This document shows, in pieces, positions 16,333 through 24,404 of a DNA stretch of 55,016 bases. Made by a program: the position numbers and the translations under genes. The stretch covers positions 1-55,016 of the forward strand of contig CAJUAK010000012.1 in the NCBI GenBank assembly GCA_910584385.1. Direction: 5' to 3'. The stretch is from an uncultured Alphaproteobacteria bacterium. GTDB lineage: Bacteria > Pseudomonadota > Alphaproteobacteria > RF32 > CAG-239. Below the pieces are notes generated by a model that had not been told where the DNA came from, made no database searches, and saw nothing but the letters and a program-made list of their open reading frames with translations. Each line of letters starts with the position of its first letter. Position 1 is the stretch's first letter.

Positions 16333-17270
16333 AAACCGAGTATAAAGCGCTTTGGGTTGATGATAAACATTCTACCGTTATTGGCGAAAAAAAACTAATA
16401 GATAACTTTTTAAAAACAGAAGGTATAAAATTTACCTCTATTGATGTTACTATTAAACCTAGTTGGACAGCTGAAAAGGATGAAGTTTTTATTTCAGCTA
16501 TCAATGATCCTGAACTAGATATCGCATTCATTGATTTCAATATGGCTCAAGATAAAAATGGTGCACAAATAATTAACTTCATTCGACAGGGGCAAAAACA
16601 TTATCATTTACCAATTATATTTTATACTAATGAAACTAACGCATTAGATTTTTTACAAAAAAAGATCTTCGAATTAAATCAAGCCCAACCACTGCAAAAC
16701 ATTTTAGACGGTATTTATTTTTGTGATCGTGCTGACATTAGTCTGAAATCCATAAAAATTCTAGAAGGATTATTAAAAAAAGAAGAAAAACCCCAAAGAG
16801 GTAGAGGATTATTAATGGATCGAGTTAGTGAATTAGAAGCTTTAGTACTTAAAGCAATAGAAAAATATTGGAACAAACTACCTGAAGATAAAAAAGCTAC
16901 AATAAGGCAAGATTTTGAAAATAAACTTCAAAAGCGTAAAGCTGACATTGAGAATTTAATTAAAATATTTAATGATGATTGCTCAGAAAATTTTGTAAAA
17001 TTCATTATCGACAATAAATTAAAAATAGATTCTACAACTAGAACCATCTTGTTGTGCAAGATTTTAAAACATTTTTCAGAAATTCAACCTGACATAAAAA
17101 CAAAATTGAATACATTATGTTCAGGAGAACCAACATCTTTATTTAAAATTAGAAACAATTATGCCCATAAGACATTAAAAGAAATAGAGCCTGAACATAA
17201 TAAAGAAAGATGTATTTATATTAGAAAAGAAACAACAGCCCAATTGGAAAATATTAGAAAAATAATATAG
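16329..17270 (+). CDS. Response-regulator receiver fused to a HEPN-like domain
   Basis: A 313-residue protein. Residues 1-135 read as a receiver domain: ALWVDDKH with the acidic pair Asp11-Asp12, phospho-acceptor candidate Asp69 in AFIDFNM, and a Thr100 in IIFYTNE. Residues 160-313 are all-helical and contain FKIRNNYAHKTL (RNNYAH at 275-280), which fits the R-x4-H motif of HEPN ribonucleases and of HEPN-like dimer domains. There is no DNA-binding output domain. The start overlaps the GHKL gene by four bases (ATGA), so the two proteins are made together. I infer that the GHKL protein signals to this one and that the HEPN-like part is the effector; both points need testing. Confidence 0.75.
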   Translation: MKTEYKALWVDDKHSTVIGEKKLIDNFLKTEGIKFTSIDVTIKPSWTAEKDEVFISAINDPELDIAFIDFNMAQDKNGAQIINFIRQGQKHYHLPIIFYTNETNALDFLQKKIFELNQAQPLQNILDGIYFCDRADISLKSIKILEGLLKKEEKPQRGRGLLMDRVSELEALVLKAIEKYWNKLPEDKKATIRQDFENKLQKRKADIENLIKIFNDDCSENFVKFIIDNKLKIDSTTRTILLCKILKHFSEIQPDIKTKLNTLCSGEPTSLFKIRNNYAHKTLKEIEPEHNKERCIYIRKETTAQLENIRKII

Positions 17271-17278
17271 TCAATTTT

Positions 17279-17710
17279 ATGAAAGCCGTAATTTTTGATA
17301 TAGATGGAACTCTTGCGGATAATTCAGAAAGACAAAAATATCTTTCTGAACTAAGATGGGACATGTTTTTTAATGAAATGGGAAATGATTATCCTGTTAA
17401 AGAAGTTTTAGAGCTTTATAATCTAATCAAAAATTCACAACAATATAAAATGATAATAGTTTCAGGACGTCCAGAAAAATATAAAAAGCTTACAGAGCAA
17501 TGGCTTACATGGAATAATATTTATTATGATGATCTTTACATGAGAAAAGACGGTGATCAGAGAAAAGATAATGTGATTAAACAAGAAATCCTTAAACATA
17601 TAAAAGAAAAGTATGAAATATCATTTGCTTTTGATGATAGAAAATCTGTCGTTGATATGTGGCGTGAAAATGGTGTGTTTTGTTTTCAATGTCAAGATCA
17701 TAATTATTAA
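17279..17710 (+). CDS. HAD phosphatase like the 3'-phosphatase domain of T4 PNKP
   Basis: A 143-residue HAD enzyme. Motif I is FDIDGTLADN (Asp7, Asp9), motif II VSGRPEKY, followed by the signature MRKDGDQRKDNVIKQEI, which closely matches the MxRxxGDxRKDxVVKxEI pattern of the phosphatase half of T4 polynucleotide kinase, and motif IV FAFDDRKSVVDMW. Family enzymes remove 3'-phosphate and 2',3'-cyclic phosphate ends from RNA or DNA. There is no kinase domain. It lies eight bases after the receiver-HEPN gene, the last of the operon, and its end overlaps the lipoprotein gene convergently by four bases. An end-repair or end-processing job after HEPN cleavage is an attractive inference. Confidence 0.85.
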   Translation: MKAVIFDIDGTLADNSERQKYLSELRWDMFFNEMGNDYPVKEVLELYNLIKNSQQYKMIIVSGRPEKYKKLTEQWLTWNNIYYDDLYMRKDGDQRKDNVIKQEILKHIKEKYEISFAFDDRKSVVDMWRENGVFCFQCQDHNY

Positions 17711-18672
17711 TCTTCTCCACTGCGTCTCATATACCCCAAACACGATGAGGAAACGTCAATATTATTTAGAATAGTGCTTTTATTGATTATCTGATTGCCC
17801 CATTGGTCAACATCTTTGACAACTATAACATCCGCTCTGTCTTTTCCTTTTTTCAGGAAAGTATATTCAATATCGCCGACAGTCAAAACAAGCGTATCTG
17901 CGTCTTTTTTCTTAAATTGATAATTGTTTGCAGAAGCAAAATCAGAATTAAACTTTGCCGCATCTTCTATAAGAAACTGTACAAAGAAGATTATCGGACA
18001 TTTATTAACCTTTACCCGCATAAAATCCGGAGCCGCCTGCTGCATTTTTCTTATAATCAGATTGTCCTCGGCTAAAAGCGCCGCAATCTTTCTATTTATC
18101 TGATTTTGAGAGGAAATTTCGCTCTTTAACTCCTTAAATTTTTCTATTTTCGGCGTATTTTTCTCTTTTTGCCGCGCCACAGTTTGATAATCCGCAACAA
18201 TACGGTTTCCGTCATTCTTATCAAAATATTCTCCGTTTTCACAAATCTGATAGACTTGGGTAAAATAAGCAATTATTTTATCACGCTTCCAGCATGCAAC
18301 AGCGCTGTCATTAGATTGTTCAGCAAAACCGGCAACGGTCAACCCCTTAGATATTTTACAGGCATTAAACTTTTCAGAACTTACCAATACGTCATCAAGA
18401 AGTTTCTCTTTCTTAATTAAATTATTTGTCTGCTCAATCTGTTCAGACAGCTTTTGTATTTGCTTGGCATTATCTTCCAGACATTTTTGATTTTCCGCCG
18501 CATAGAAAATGTCATAGCTTTCTTCCTTGAGCTGACGGCACGAGCGTATGAATACCTGTTCATCCAGAAAGCGAAATTCTGAAGAATCATTTAAGGAAAC
18601 AAGATTACTCTGTTCTAATATCAGAGTACATCCGCCTATCAACAAAATCGCCAGCCAACTAATTTTCCGCAT
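17707..18672 (-). CDS. Predicted lipoprotein, unknown function
   Basis: A 321-residue protein with a lipoprotein signal peptide: basic start, hydrophobic core and lipobox LIGGC (Cys15). The mature part has a coiled coil around residues 60-95 (KQIQKLSEQIEQTNNLIKK) and another at 165-210, several cysteines, and a C-terminal beta-rich part with ADTLVLTVGDIEYTFLKKG. I recognise no family. It starts a minus-strand accessory group with the zinc-ribbon protein, the EEP nuclease, the small membrane protein and the DUF6150 protein. In phage-like islands such lipoproteins can act in lysis (spanin-like) or in surface exclusion, but nothing here decides it. Confidence 0.7.
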   Translation of the reverse strand: MRKISWLAILLIGGCTLILEQSNLVSLNDSSEFRFLDEQVFIRSCRQLKEESYDIFYAAENQKCLEDNAKQIQKLSEQIEQTNNLIKKEKLLDDVLVSSEKFNACKISKGLTVAGFAEQSNDSAVACWKRDKIIAYFTQVYQICENGEYFDKNDGNRIVADYQTVARQKEKNTPKIEKFKELKSEISSQNQINRKIAALLAEDNLIIRKMQQAAPDFMRVKVNKCPIIFFVQFLIEDAAKFNSDFASANNYQFKKKDADTLVLTVGDIEYTFLKKGKDRADVIVVKDVDQWGNQIINKSTILNNIDVSSSCLGYMRRSGED

Positions 18673-18687
18673 ATCTGTTTCCTCTCA

Positions 18688-19119
18688 TTATTTAAGCGTT
18701 GTTCTGTTATATTTTTCTTCCTTCTCGTCTTCAAAAATCTTAACAAGATGTCCGCAATGTTTACATTTTCGCCAAATTTCATAATGACGAACCAACACGG
18801 GAACCTTTACTTCCTCTAACCGCAGCACATTTCCGTTATTGTCTTTTATTTCTTCTTTTCTGGATTCGGTCATAACATCCGTATTCAACAGTTCTTTCTT
18901 TTCCTGCCGCATTACCCACCATTTTTTGCATTTCGGACAGCGATAATGCCAGATAACCCCCACCGCCTTAAAAAATAAATAAATCGCGACACAGATAATA
19001 AAGAGCTCATAATTATTCCGTTCGCTAACACTGTTTGCATTTTCCTGTGCCTGAACAGGAAAACATACAATAAAGCCTAAAAATAAGCATTTCCAAAACA
19101 TTACATTACCCTTTTTCAT
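18688..19119 (-). CDS. Membrane protein with cytoplasmic zinc ribbon
   Basis: A 143-residue protein: signal-like N terminus ending VQAQENA, a second membrane helix at residues 38-58 (ELFIICVAIYLFFKAVG), then CPKC at 61-64 and a distant CKHC near 118-121, a four-cysteine zinc ribbon split by a charged insertion. Function unknown. The first ATG overlaps the stop of the upstream nuclease gene by four bases; an ATG at 19101 preceded by AAAAGGG is a reasonable alternative start. Confidence 0.65.
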   Translation of the reverse strand: MKKGNVMFWKCLFLGFIVCFPVQAQENANSVSERNNYELFIICVAIYLFFKAVGVIWHYRCPKCKKWWVMRQEKKELLNTDVMTESRKEEIKDNNGNVLRLEEVKVPVLVRHYEIWRKCKHCGHLVKIFEDEKEEKYNRTTLK

Positions 19120-19928
19120 ATCTCAAATTCCGCAATTATCGGGTAATGATCAGACAAATCCTCAATCTCCGCCGCATAATCAACATGCGGATTATGAACA
19201 ATAAACGTCTGGCTGGCAAACATCCAGTCTATCTGTCGATTGCCATTATGTTTAAATGTTGTTTCATAACTACCGTCAGGAAAATGCCCCAAACAATCCT
19301 TGAGATCAAAGGTTACCAACCGCTCAAAAAAGTTAAAATTCTTGCGCAACTCCCCCTTATCCCATTGCGGCCCGGCATTCCAATCGCCGGCAATAATAAA
19401 TCTTTTGGCAGAAGAAAAACCGTCCAGCAGCGGCGCGGTATCAGATAAACAACGATGCAGATTGGCCAGATACGAAAAAGCCGTTACTTTTTCATAATCG
19501 CAGACATTTTTGCCATACATGGAAATAACGGCAATGTCCGTTCCTGCAATCTGTGCAACAGTCATGCTTCCCGGATAGGCCGTGCTATATTTTAACTCAA
19601 TTTTGTTCAAATTGACATTCTCGGCAGCCAATATCGCCGTTCCCCATTTAGGACGGCTATTGTTATTGCGTGTATCGATCGAAAAATCTATCGCGCCCCA
19701 TAATCCTTGCCCCTGTGGATTATAAACGGGAATATCAGAATAAATCTGGTTAGGATAAAGACACCGCAACTCGCTTGGATCAAAAATTTCCTGCGCCAAA
19801 ACAATATCCACATTATTTTTCCGCAGATATTCAAGAGCTTTTTGAACTTTCGTCTTGTTGTTCTTGCTGGGTGAACCAACAGAACCGTAGCCAAAGTTCC
19901 AAGTTGCCGCGCGCAATATCCTAACCAT
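19116..19928 (-). CDS. Endonuclease/exonuclease/phosphatase-family protein
   Basis: About 270 residues with the DNase I-like EEP fold. Visible catalytic motifs are AATWNFGYG (Asn), VLAQEIFD (metal-binding Glu), AGDWNAGPQWD (Asp/Asn), RQIDWMFAS and the final LSDHYPIIAEF with the catalytic His. There is no signal peptide, so it would act on DNA, RNA or a phosphoester in the cytoplasm. The ATG at 19928 has AAAGGA nine bases upstream, better than the ATG at 19937. It is co-oriented and nearly overlapping with its neighbours on both sides. Confidence 0.85.
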   Translation of the reverse strand: MVRILRAATWNFGYGSVGSPSKNNKTKVQKALEYLRKNNVDIVLAQEIFDPSELRCLYPNQIYSDIPVYNPQGQGLWGAIDFSIDTRNNNSRPKWGTAILAAENVNLNKIELKYSTAYPGSMTVAQIAGTDIAVISMYGKNVCDYEKVTAFSYLANLHRCLSDTAPLLDGFSSAKRFIIAGDWNAGPQWDKGELRKNFNFFERLVTFDLKDCLGHFPDGSYETTFKHNGNRQIDWMFASQTFIVHNPHVDYAAEIEDLSDHYPIIAEFEI

Positions 19929-19940
19929 AATCTGCATCCT

Positions 19941-20189
19941 TTATTTCGACAGTTCTCTCAACTTAAACATGGCTCTAACGCCTTTGTTGCCGATATAGGC
20001 AAAAAAGGCTCCCGCAAAAAATGACAATATTCCGGCTTCATCAGGATTCATCCTTAAACCCATGATAAGAAATACCTTAAGGTACCCCATGGTCATAATA
20101 AAAATAAGAACCGCATAAATAAACGCAACCAACGGCGGCAAGCCGGGCAATTTTGTTTTTGGGGTTTCTTTTTTAACTTCCTCTGTCAT
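19941..20189 (-). CDS. Small two-helix membrane protein, holin-like
   Basis: An 82-residue protein with a charged N terminus (TEEVKKETPKTK), a hydrophobic helix at about 23-45, a second at 54-70 (ILSFFAGAFFAYIG) and a basic tail. Size and layout fit phage holins, and the neighbourhood is phage-like, but no endolysin is visible, so the call is a guess. AAGGAG lies a few bases upstream of the ATG. Confidence 0.5.
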   Translation of the reverse strand: MTEEVKKETPKTKLPGLPPLVAFIYAVLIFIMTMGYLKVFLIMGLRMNPDEAGILSFFAGAFFAYIGNKGVRAMFKLRELSK

Positions 20190-20201
20190 TTTTTATCTCC
20201 T

Positions 20202-20495
20202 TTAATATGTGTATTTTCCCAATCTCGTAATCAAACGGTGGCTCTTTTGCCAACCGGCCAGGTGTTCCTGTGTAACCCGGAAGACTTTCAAATCTGCCTG
20301 ATACTCATGTTCAACCCAATATATTTTAACCGTCGCTTTATAGTCCTTATCTTCAAAAAACCATTTTGACTCCGTATTGGCCTTGTAATCTCGATCAACC
20401 TCGAAAAAACATAAATCAGCCTGATACTTCTCATTAACGGCAAATACTTTTATATCTGCCTGATATTCAATGTCCGTAACGTAAACTAACGCCAT
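20202..20495 (-). CDS. DUF6150-like repeat protein
   Basis: A 97-residue protein made of a short alternating repeat in which a tyrosine-lysine/glutamine-alanine-aspartate/threonine core recurs every 16-20 residues: EYQADIKVFAV, KYQADLCFFEV, DYKATVKIYWV, EYQADLKVFRV. This is the pattern of the DUF6150 family, whose function is unknown; it probably forms a small beta repeat. GGAGAAAG precedes the ATG. Confidence 0.6.
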   Translation of the reverse strand: MALVYVTDIEYQADIKVFAVNEKYQADLCFFEVDRDYKANTESKWFFEDKDYKATVKIYWVEHEYQADLKVFRVTQEHLAGWQKSHRLITRLGKYTY

Positions 20496-20616
20496 TTTCT
20501 TTCTCCTTATGTTGATTTAATTATTTTGTTTAGTCAATAAAATTATATTGTTTTATCGCAATACTTTTATCAAAAAAGCTATTGTATCATCCCAATATAT
20601 TTTTAAGGGGTGAAGT

Positions 20617-20949
20617 ATGCTTAATGAAAAAGAGTTTTTAAGGCTTATCAGCGATTCTATTCGAAAAAGACGATTAGCCGGCAAAATTTCCAGTGAAAAA
20701 TTGTCCGAGCTGAGCGGTATGGATTATTCGTCTATTAACTTGATTGAGAATCAAAAGCAAAATCCGCGCTCCTACTCGCTGTACAAACTGCTTTTCGCTT
20801 TGGACATTGATATTACCAAAGATTTGAAAGAAGATATATCGCAGCAGGACGTGAAAGACAAAATCATCCGCAAACTCAACCTTATGACTGATTCTCAAAA
20901 GGAATCCTTGCTAAAGCTGATTGACAATTTTGAAATAACCGCCAAGTAA
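20617..20949 (+). CDS. XRE-family transcriptional regulator
   Basis: A 110-residue protein. Residues 10-65 form a Cro/CI-type helix-turn-helix (RLAGKISSEKLSELSGMDYSS, then INLIENQKQNPRS), and the C-terminal 40 residues are helical and charged. AAGGGGTG precedes the ATG. It reads out divergently from the DUF6150 group across 121 bases and ends seven bases before the terminase gene on the other strand. It is the only evident repressor in the element and likely controls the divergent promoter region. Confidence 0.85.
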   Translation: MLNEKEFLRLISDSIRKRRLAGKISSEKLSELSGMDYSSINLIENQKQNPRSYSLYKLLFALDIDITKDLKEDISQQDVKDKIIRKLNLMTDSQKESLLKLIDNFEITAK

Positions 20950-20955
20950 AACATC

Positions 20956-22512
20956 TTAAAATTTACCATTCCACCAAGCATAGCCCCCATTAGATTTATA
21001 TGGCATATTATTCATGCTATAGAGTTCCTCTATGCCGGTATTATAACCGCCCATGCCACACATCGTATCCGCACGGACGGCTAACGGCATATTTTGCGAA
21101 ACCTGATTATAATTTTCCAAACCATAATTCAGGGCTTGGCTCAATGCGTCACATTGATCCTTAAATAAAGAATTCGGAAAAGTTAAAAACTCATCTTCAA
21201 AATTTTTGAACCAGGATTCATATTTGCCCGGAAACAACAAGTCCCCTTGCTCGGTTTTTAACGTGACAATATCAAAGCGCTGTTCTTTGGAACCTTTGCA
21301 GGAAACAGACTTCAGGCTTGCGATTCTGCCTTTCAACATTTGATATAAAGAAGTCCCGGAAGAGGCGTCTTCAATCAAAGTTATAGTCCGCCCTTGTGCA
21401 ATTTGTTCGTATTTATCAGACACTTCCAGAACCTTTCTTGTTAATTCAGGAAAATCAAGTCTACTGCGAAACACCTCCAACAAATAATATTTTTGATCCC
21501 TGCCAATTCCTAGTACCACACAAGCAGAATAAGCGTTTTTTTCTAAGGTTTTTGTCGCAGTATCCCATGATAAAATAATTGCAGCAAAATAAGGTTGCTG
21601 CTGATAATATTGCATCCACTCTTTTTTTATCATTCCACTGTCGATAGGCATTGGATTCTGCTGATACTGCGCGGAAAATACAAAAGAGCTCATCGAATTT
21701 CGATAACTGTTTACAACTTTTTCGCCTTCGCGTTCCGGATGCAGCAATTCTCCTTTTTTCCGCTCATATGACATTATCATTTTGGTAATACGATTTTTTA
21801 TTTGCCATTTTTCATCTTTTTCCGCAATTAGAGGCAAGACGATAGACTTAAAATCAGGATCGTTCTCAAACAGGAAACCGGATAAATCATGCGCATGCAA
21901 CCGCTGCATGACTACGAGTATTCTCCCGGTATTTTTATCATTCAGTCTGGAACTGACAGTATTTCCATAGAGTTCATTAATTTTTTCCCTAATCACGTCT
22001 GAAAGGGCATCAGCCGGTTTTAGCGGATCATCTATAATAATCCAGTCTGCGCCGCGTCCTGTGACGGCTCCTGAAATTGTCGTTGCAAACCGTCCGCCGT
22101 GTTTTGTCGTTTCAAAATCCATAACGGATTTTTTATCTGTCCGGATTCTCGTCTCAGGAAAAAGCGTTTTATACCAGTCCGCCTCCATAACGCTCTTACA
22201 ATCAGCCGCTAATTTGGAAGCCAACTCCTCGCCATAGCTGATACACATAATTTTAGTCGACGGATTATGCCCCAAAATAAATGCGGGTAAAGCTATAGAA
22301 CATATAACCGATTTTAAATATCTTGGGGGAAGATTGATTATCAGTTTCTGATTTTCTCCCTCAATCATATTTTGGATTTGATCGCATAATAAGTCTATAT
22401 ACGCGCCTTTTATAAATGTCTCCGAAGGGTTTAATTCATAAAAACACTTCTGTACAAAGCTTGAAAAACTTTTGCGTAATATCGCATTTTTAACCTGATT
22501 TTTATCAGTCAT
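20956..22512 (-). CDS. Phage terminase large subunit
   Basis: A 518-residue packaging ATPase/nuclease. N-terminal ATPase: substitute Walker A NLPPRYLKS, CISYGEELASK, and Walker B WIIIDDP. The C-terminal RNase H-like nuclease shows LSWDTATK and a later TLIEDASSGTSLYQML segment. It would cut and package DNA into a capsid. No portal, head or tail gene is nearby, so if it works it must use the procapsid of another phage, as satellites do. The start overlaps the end of the DUF5681 gene by eight bases. Confidence 0.9.
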   Translation of the reverse strand: MTDKNQVKNAILRKSFSSFVQKCFYELNPSETFIKGAYIDLLCDQIQNMIEGENQKLIINLPPRYLKSVICSIALPAFILGHNPSTKIMCISYGEELASKLAADCKSVMEADWYKTLFPETRIRTDKKSVMDFETTKHGGRFATTISGAVTGRGADWIIIDDPLKPADALSDVIREKINELYGNTVSSRLNDKNTGRILVVMQRLHAHDLSGFLFENDPDFKSIVLPLIAEKDEKWQIKNRITKMIMSYERKKGELLHPEREGEKVVNSYRNSMSSFVFSAQYQQNPMPIDSGMIKKEWMQYYQQQPYFAAIILSWDTATKTLEKNAYSACVVLGIGRDQKYYLLEVFRSRLDFPELTRKVLEVSDKYEQIAQGRTITLIEDASSGTSLYQMLKGRIASLKSVSCKGSKEQRFDIVTLKTEQGDLLFPGKYESWFKNFEDEFLTFPNSLFKDQCDALSQALNYGLENYNQVSQNMPLAVRADTMCGMGGYNTGIEELYSMNNMPYKSNGGYAWWNGKF

Positions 22513-22876
22513 TTTTACTCTCCTGTTTATTTTCTTCTAAAAATTGTTGTAAAATTTCCTCATCTTTTAGAGACAATTTGCTTGTTTCCAAGGATTGCTC
22601 TTCTTTCATGTCCAGCTGCATCATGTATGGAAAAAGCGCCGCAATGGCCTTAATTTCGCCTTTTACCGCAGCATTAACCAATTGCATCAGCATCGCCTGC
22701 TTTTTGGTAATGCTGATGGTTTTGCCCTCTTGCTGAATTTTAATTTTCTGTTCCAAAACAGCATCCAAAAGTTTGAGCGTGTTCTTGCTTCCTTTCGGCC
22801 TCCCTGCAGGATTACCCGAACACCCTTTCTGAAATCGCGAATGTTTGGGCGGATTTTTATAACCGCTTTCACTCAT
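22505..22876 (-). CDS. DUF5681-domain protein, small-terminase-like position
   Basis: About 123 residues. The N-terminal motif RFQKGCSGNPAGRPKGSKN is the hallmark of DUF5681; the remainder is helical, with AMLMQLVNAAVKGEIKAIA. DUF5681 proteins usually sit directly before a terminase large subunit and are thought to serve as the small subunit or DNA-recognition partner. The ATG at 22876 follows GGAGAAA and overlaps the methyltransferase stop; the longer frame (22912) lacks a ribosome binding site. Confidence 0.8.
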   Translation of the reverse strand: MSESGYKNPPKHSRFQKGCSGNPAGRPKGSKNTLKLLDAVLEQKIKIQQEGKTISITKKQAMLMQLVNAAVKGEIKAIAALFPYMMQLDMKEEQSLETSKLSLKDEEILQQFLEENKQESKND

Positions 22877-24203
22877 TGATTTTCTCCAATTTTTCTTGCA
22901 ATAATTGCTCATATGATTTTTGCGAACTTAGATGAATAGCCCAAATTCCGGTTAATTCGTGATACCGGCGGATAATCGTATCGATATACAAAGGCTCATA
23001 TTCGATTCCATAACAAACGCGTCCGGCCTTTTCTGCCGCAATCAGCGTTGTTCCGCTGCCGAGAAACGCGTCCAACACAATATCGCCGCGTTTAGTCGCA
23101 TCCAAAATAGCATCGTGGACTAATTCTACCGGTTTGACTGTCGGATGCATTTTAAGATTTTTCTGTTCGGAACCAAAACTGTTAACACCGGCATAATGCC
23201 AAACATTCGTTCGATAGCGCCCATGCTTGCCTAACTCCACATTATTGACATGAGAACCTTTGCCATTCTGAAAAACGAAAATCAGCTCATGCTGAGATCG
23301 GTAAAAACTACCCATGCCACCGTTTTTCTTACACCAAACCACCATATTCAGCATTTTGGGATAGATATCCCTCGCCGCTGAAATAAGTTCGTATATGTGC
23401 CGCCAATCCATGCAAATATAATGAACGGAATTTTCAACAGAATATTTAGCTATATTCGCCATTGAAGTTTTCAAAAACGAAATAAATTCAACCACATTCA
23501 TCTCGCCGGAGGCAAAAGCAAACTCTTTATGCTTCGTTTGACCGACTCCACATACATGTCCTTGAATTTCAACATTGTATGGCGGGTCCTGGAATACCAT
23601 GTTGGCTTTAACCTCTTCAAACAAACGCTGATATGTTTCCTCTTGCAGTGAATCTCCGCAAATAATTTTGTGTTTTCCCAGAAGCCAAACATCGCCATGT
23701 TGACTGACTATTTCATTTTCCGGTACATATGGAACGGAATTAAGTTTTTCATTCGCTTTTTCGCTAGGCTTGTCTTCCGCCAGAAGAACATCTATCTCTT
23801 TGAAATCAAACCCAGTAATATCAAGATTCAATTCATCTTCAAGATTCAGAGCCAGTTTCTCAATTTCTGAAAATTCCAGCTTTAACAAATCCGTATCCCA
23901 TCGACCATTCTCCGATAATTTATTGTCCGCTATGCGATAAGCTCGTTTTTCCGCTTCAGAAAGATGTATAAGGCGAACCACTGGAACTGTTTCTAGTTTC
24001 AATAGCTTTGCGGCCAACAGACGGCCATGACCGGCAATTACCTCCGATTTTTCATCAATCAAAATAGGATTATTAAAACCAAATCTTTCAATCGATTTAG
24101 CGATTTGCTGAATTTGTTTTTCGTCATGAACCTTAGGATTTCCTTTATAAGGGTTAAGATTTTCCAAGGCTGTATATTCAATTTTTATCTGTTTATTAGA
24201 CAT
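22869..24203 (-). CDS. ParB-domain / DNA adenine or N4-cytosine methyltransferase fusion
   Basis: A 444-residue protein. Residues 5-95 are a ParB/Sulfiredoxin-like nuclease domain (IGxGHGR core seen as VIAGHGRLLAAKLL, and KRAYRIADNKLSENG). Residues 170-430 are an N4/N6 methyltransferase with catalytic DPPYNV before the AdoMet motif FLGSGTTLIA, i.e. beta-class order, and VKPVELV. Such fusions are common next to terminases in alphaproteobacterial prophages, where they modify phage DNA. AAGGAG precedes the ATG. It begins the ParB-MTase, DUF5681, terminase operon. Confidence 0.9.
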   Translation of the reverse strand: MSNKQIKIEYTALENLNPYKGNPKVHDEKQIQQIAKSIERFGFNNPILIDEKSEVIAGHGRLLAAKLLKLETVPVVRLIHLSEAEKRAYRIADNKLSENGRWDTDLLKLEFSEIEKLALNLEDELNLDITGFDFKEIDVLLAEDKPSEKANEKLNSVPYVPENEIVSQHGDVWLLGKHKIICGDSLQEETYQRLFEEVKANMVFQDPPYNVEIQGHVCGVGQTKHKEFAFASGEMNVVEFISFLKTSMANIAKYSVENSVHYICMDWRHIYELISAARDIYPKMLNMVVWCKKNGGMGSFYRSQHELIFVFQNGKGSHVNNVELGKHGRYRTNVWHYAGVNSFGSEQKNLKMHPTVKPVELVHDAILDATKRGDIVLDAFLGSGTTLIAAEKAGRVCYGIEYEPLYIDTIIRRYHELTGIWAIHLSSQKSYEQLLQEKLEKINE

Positions 24204-24316
24204 ACTTTTTCTCCTTTGTTTTGGGTTTTACTAACCCCCCTTATTAATAGAATTTTTAAATTCATAAGTTTTGTTGAAAAACAAAGAGTTATTAGAATGA
24301 CAAAAAGCGAAAAATA

Positions 24317-24331
24317 AGTCTATTTTAGACT
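24317..24331. promoter_or_regulatory. Palindrome upstream of the recombinase operon
   Basis: A perfect inverted repeat AGTCTA-TTT-TAGACT lies between the divergent ParB-MTase and DUF2924/recombinase genes, next to a weak TTGACT element at 24340. It is placed where an operator would act on either gene. A second, looser repeat (GTAAG and CTTAC) follows at 24356-24378. Confidence 0.4.
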
Positions 24332-24404
24332 ATTTTGAATTGACTTCTTGTTCTATGTAAGCGTTACTGAACTTACAAAATATGTAAAAACAAGGAGTTG
24401 ATAG

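Noticed and set aside
12702..17710. Classical type II restriction-modification system
   Set aside because: A C5 methyltransferase is present but no PD-(D/E)XK, HNH or other recognisable restriction endonuclease lies in the operon; the partner proteins are GHKL, REC-HEPN and HAD.
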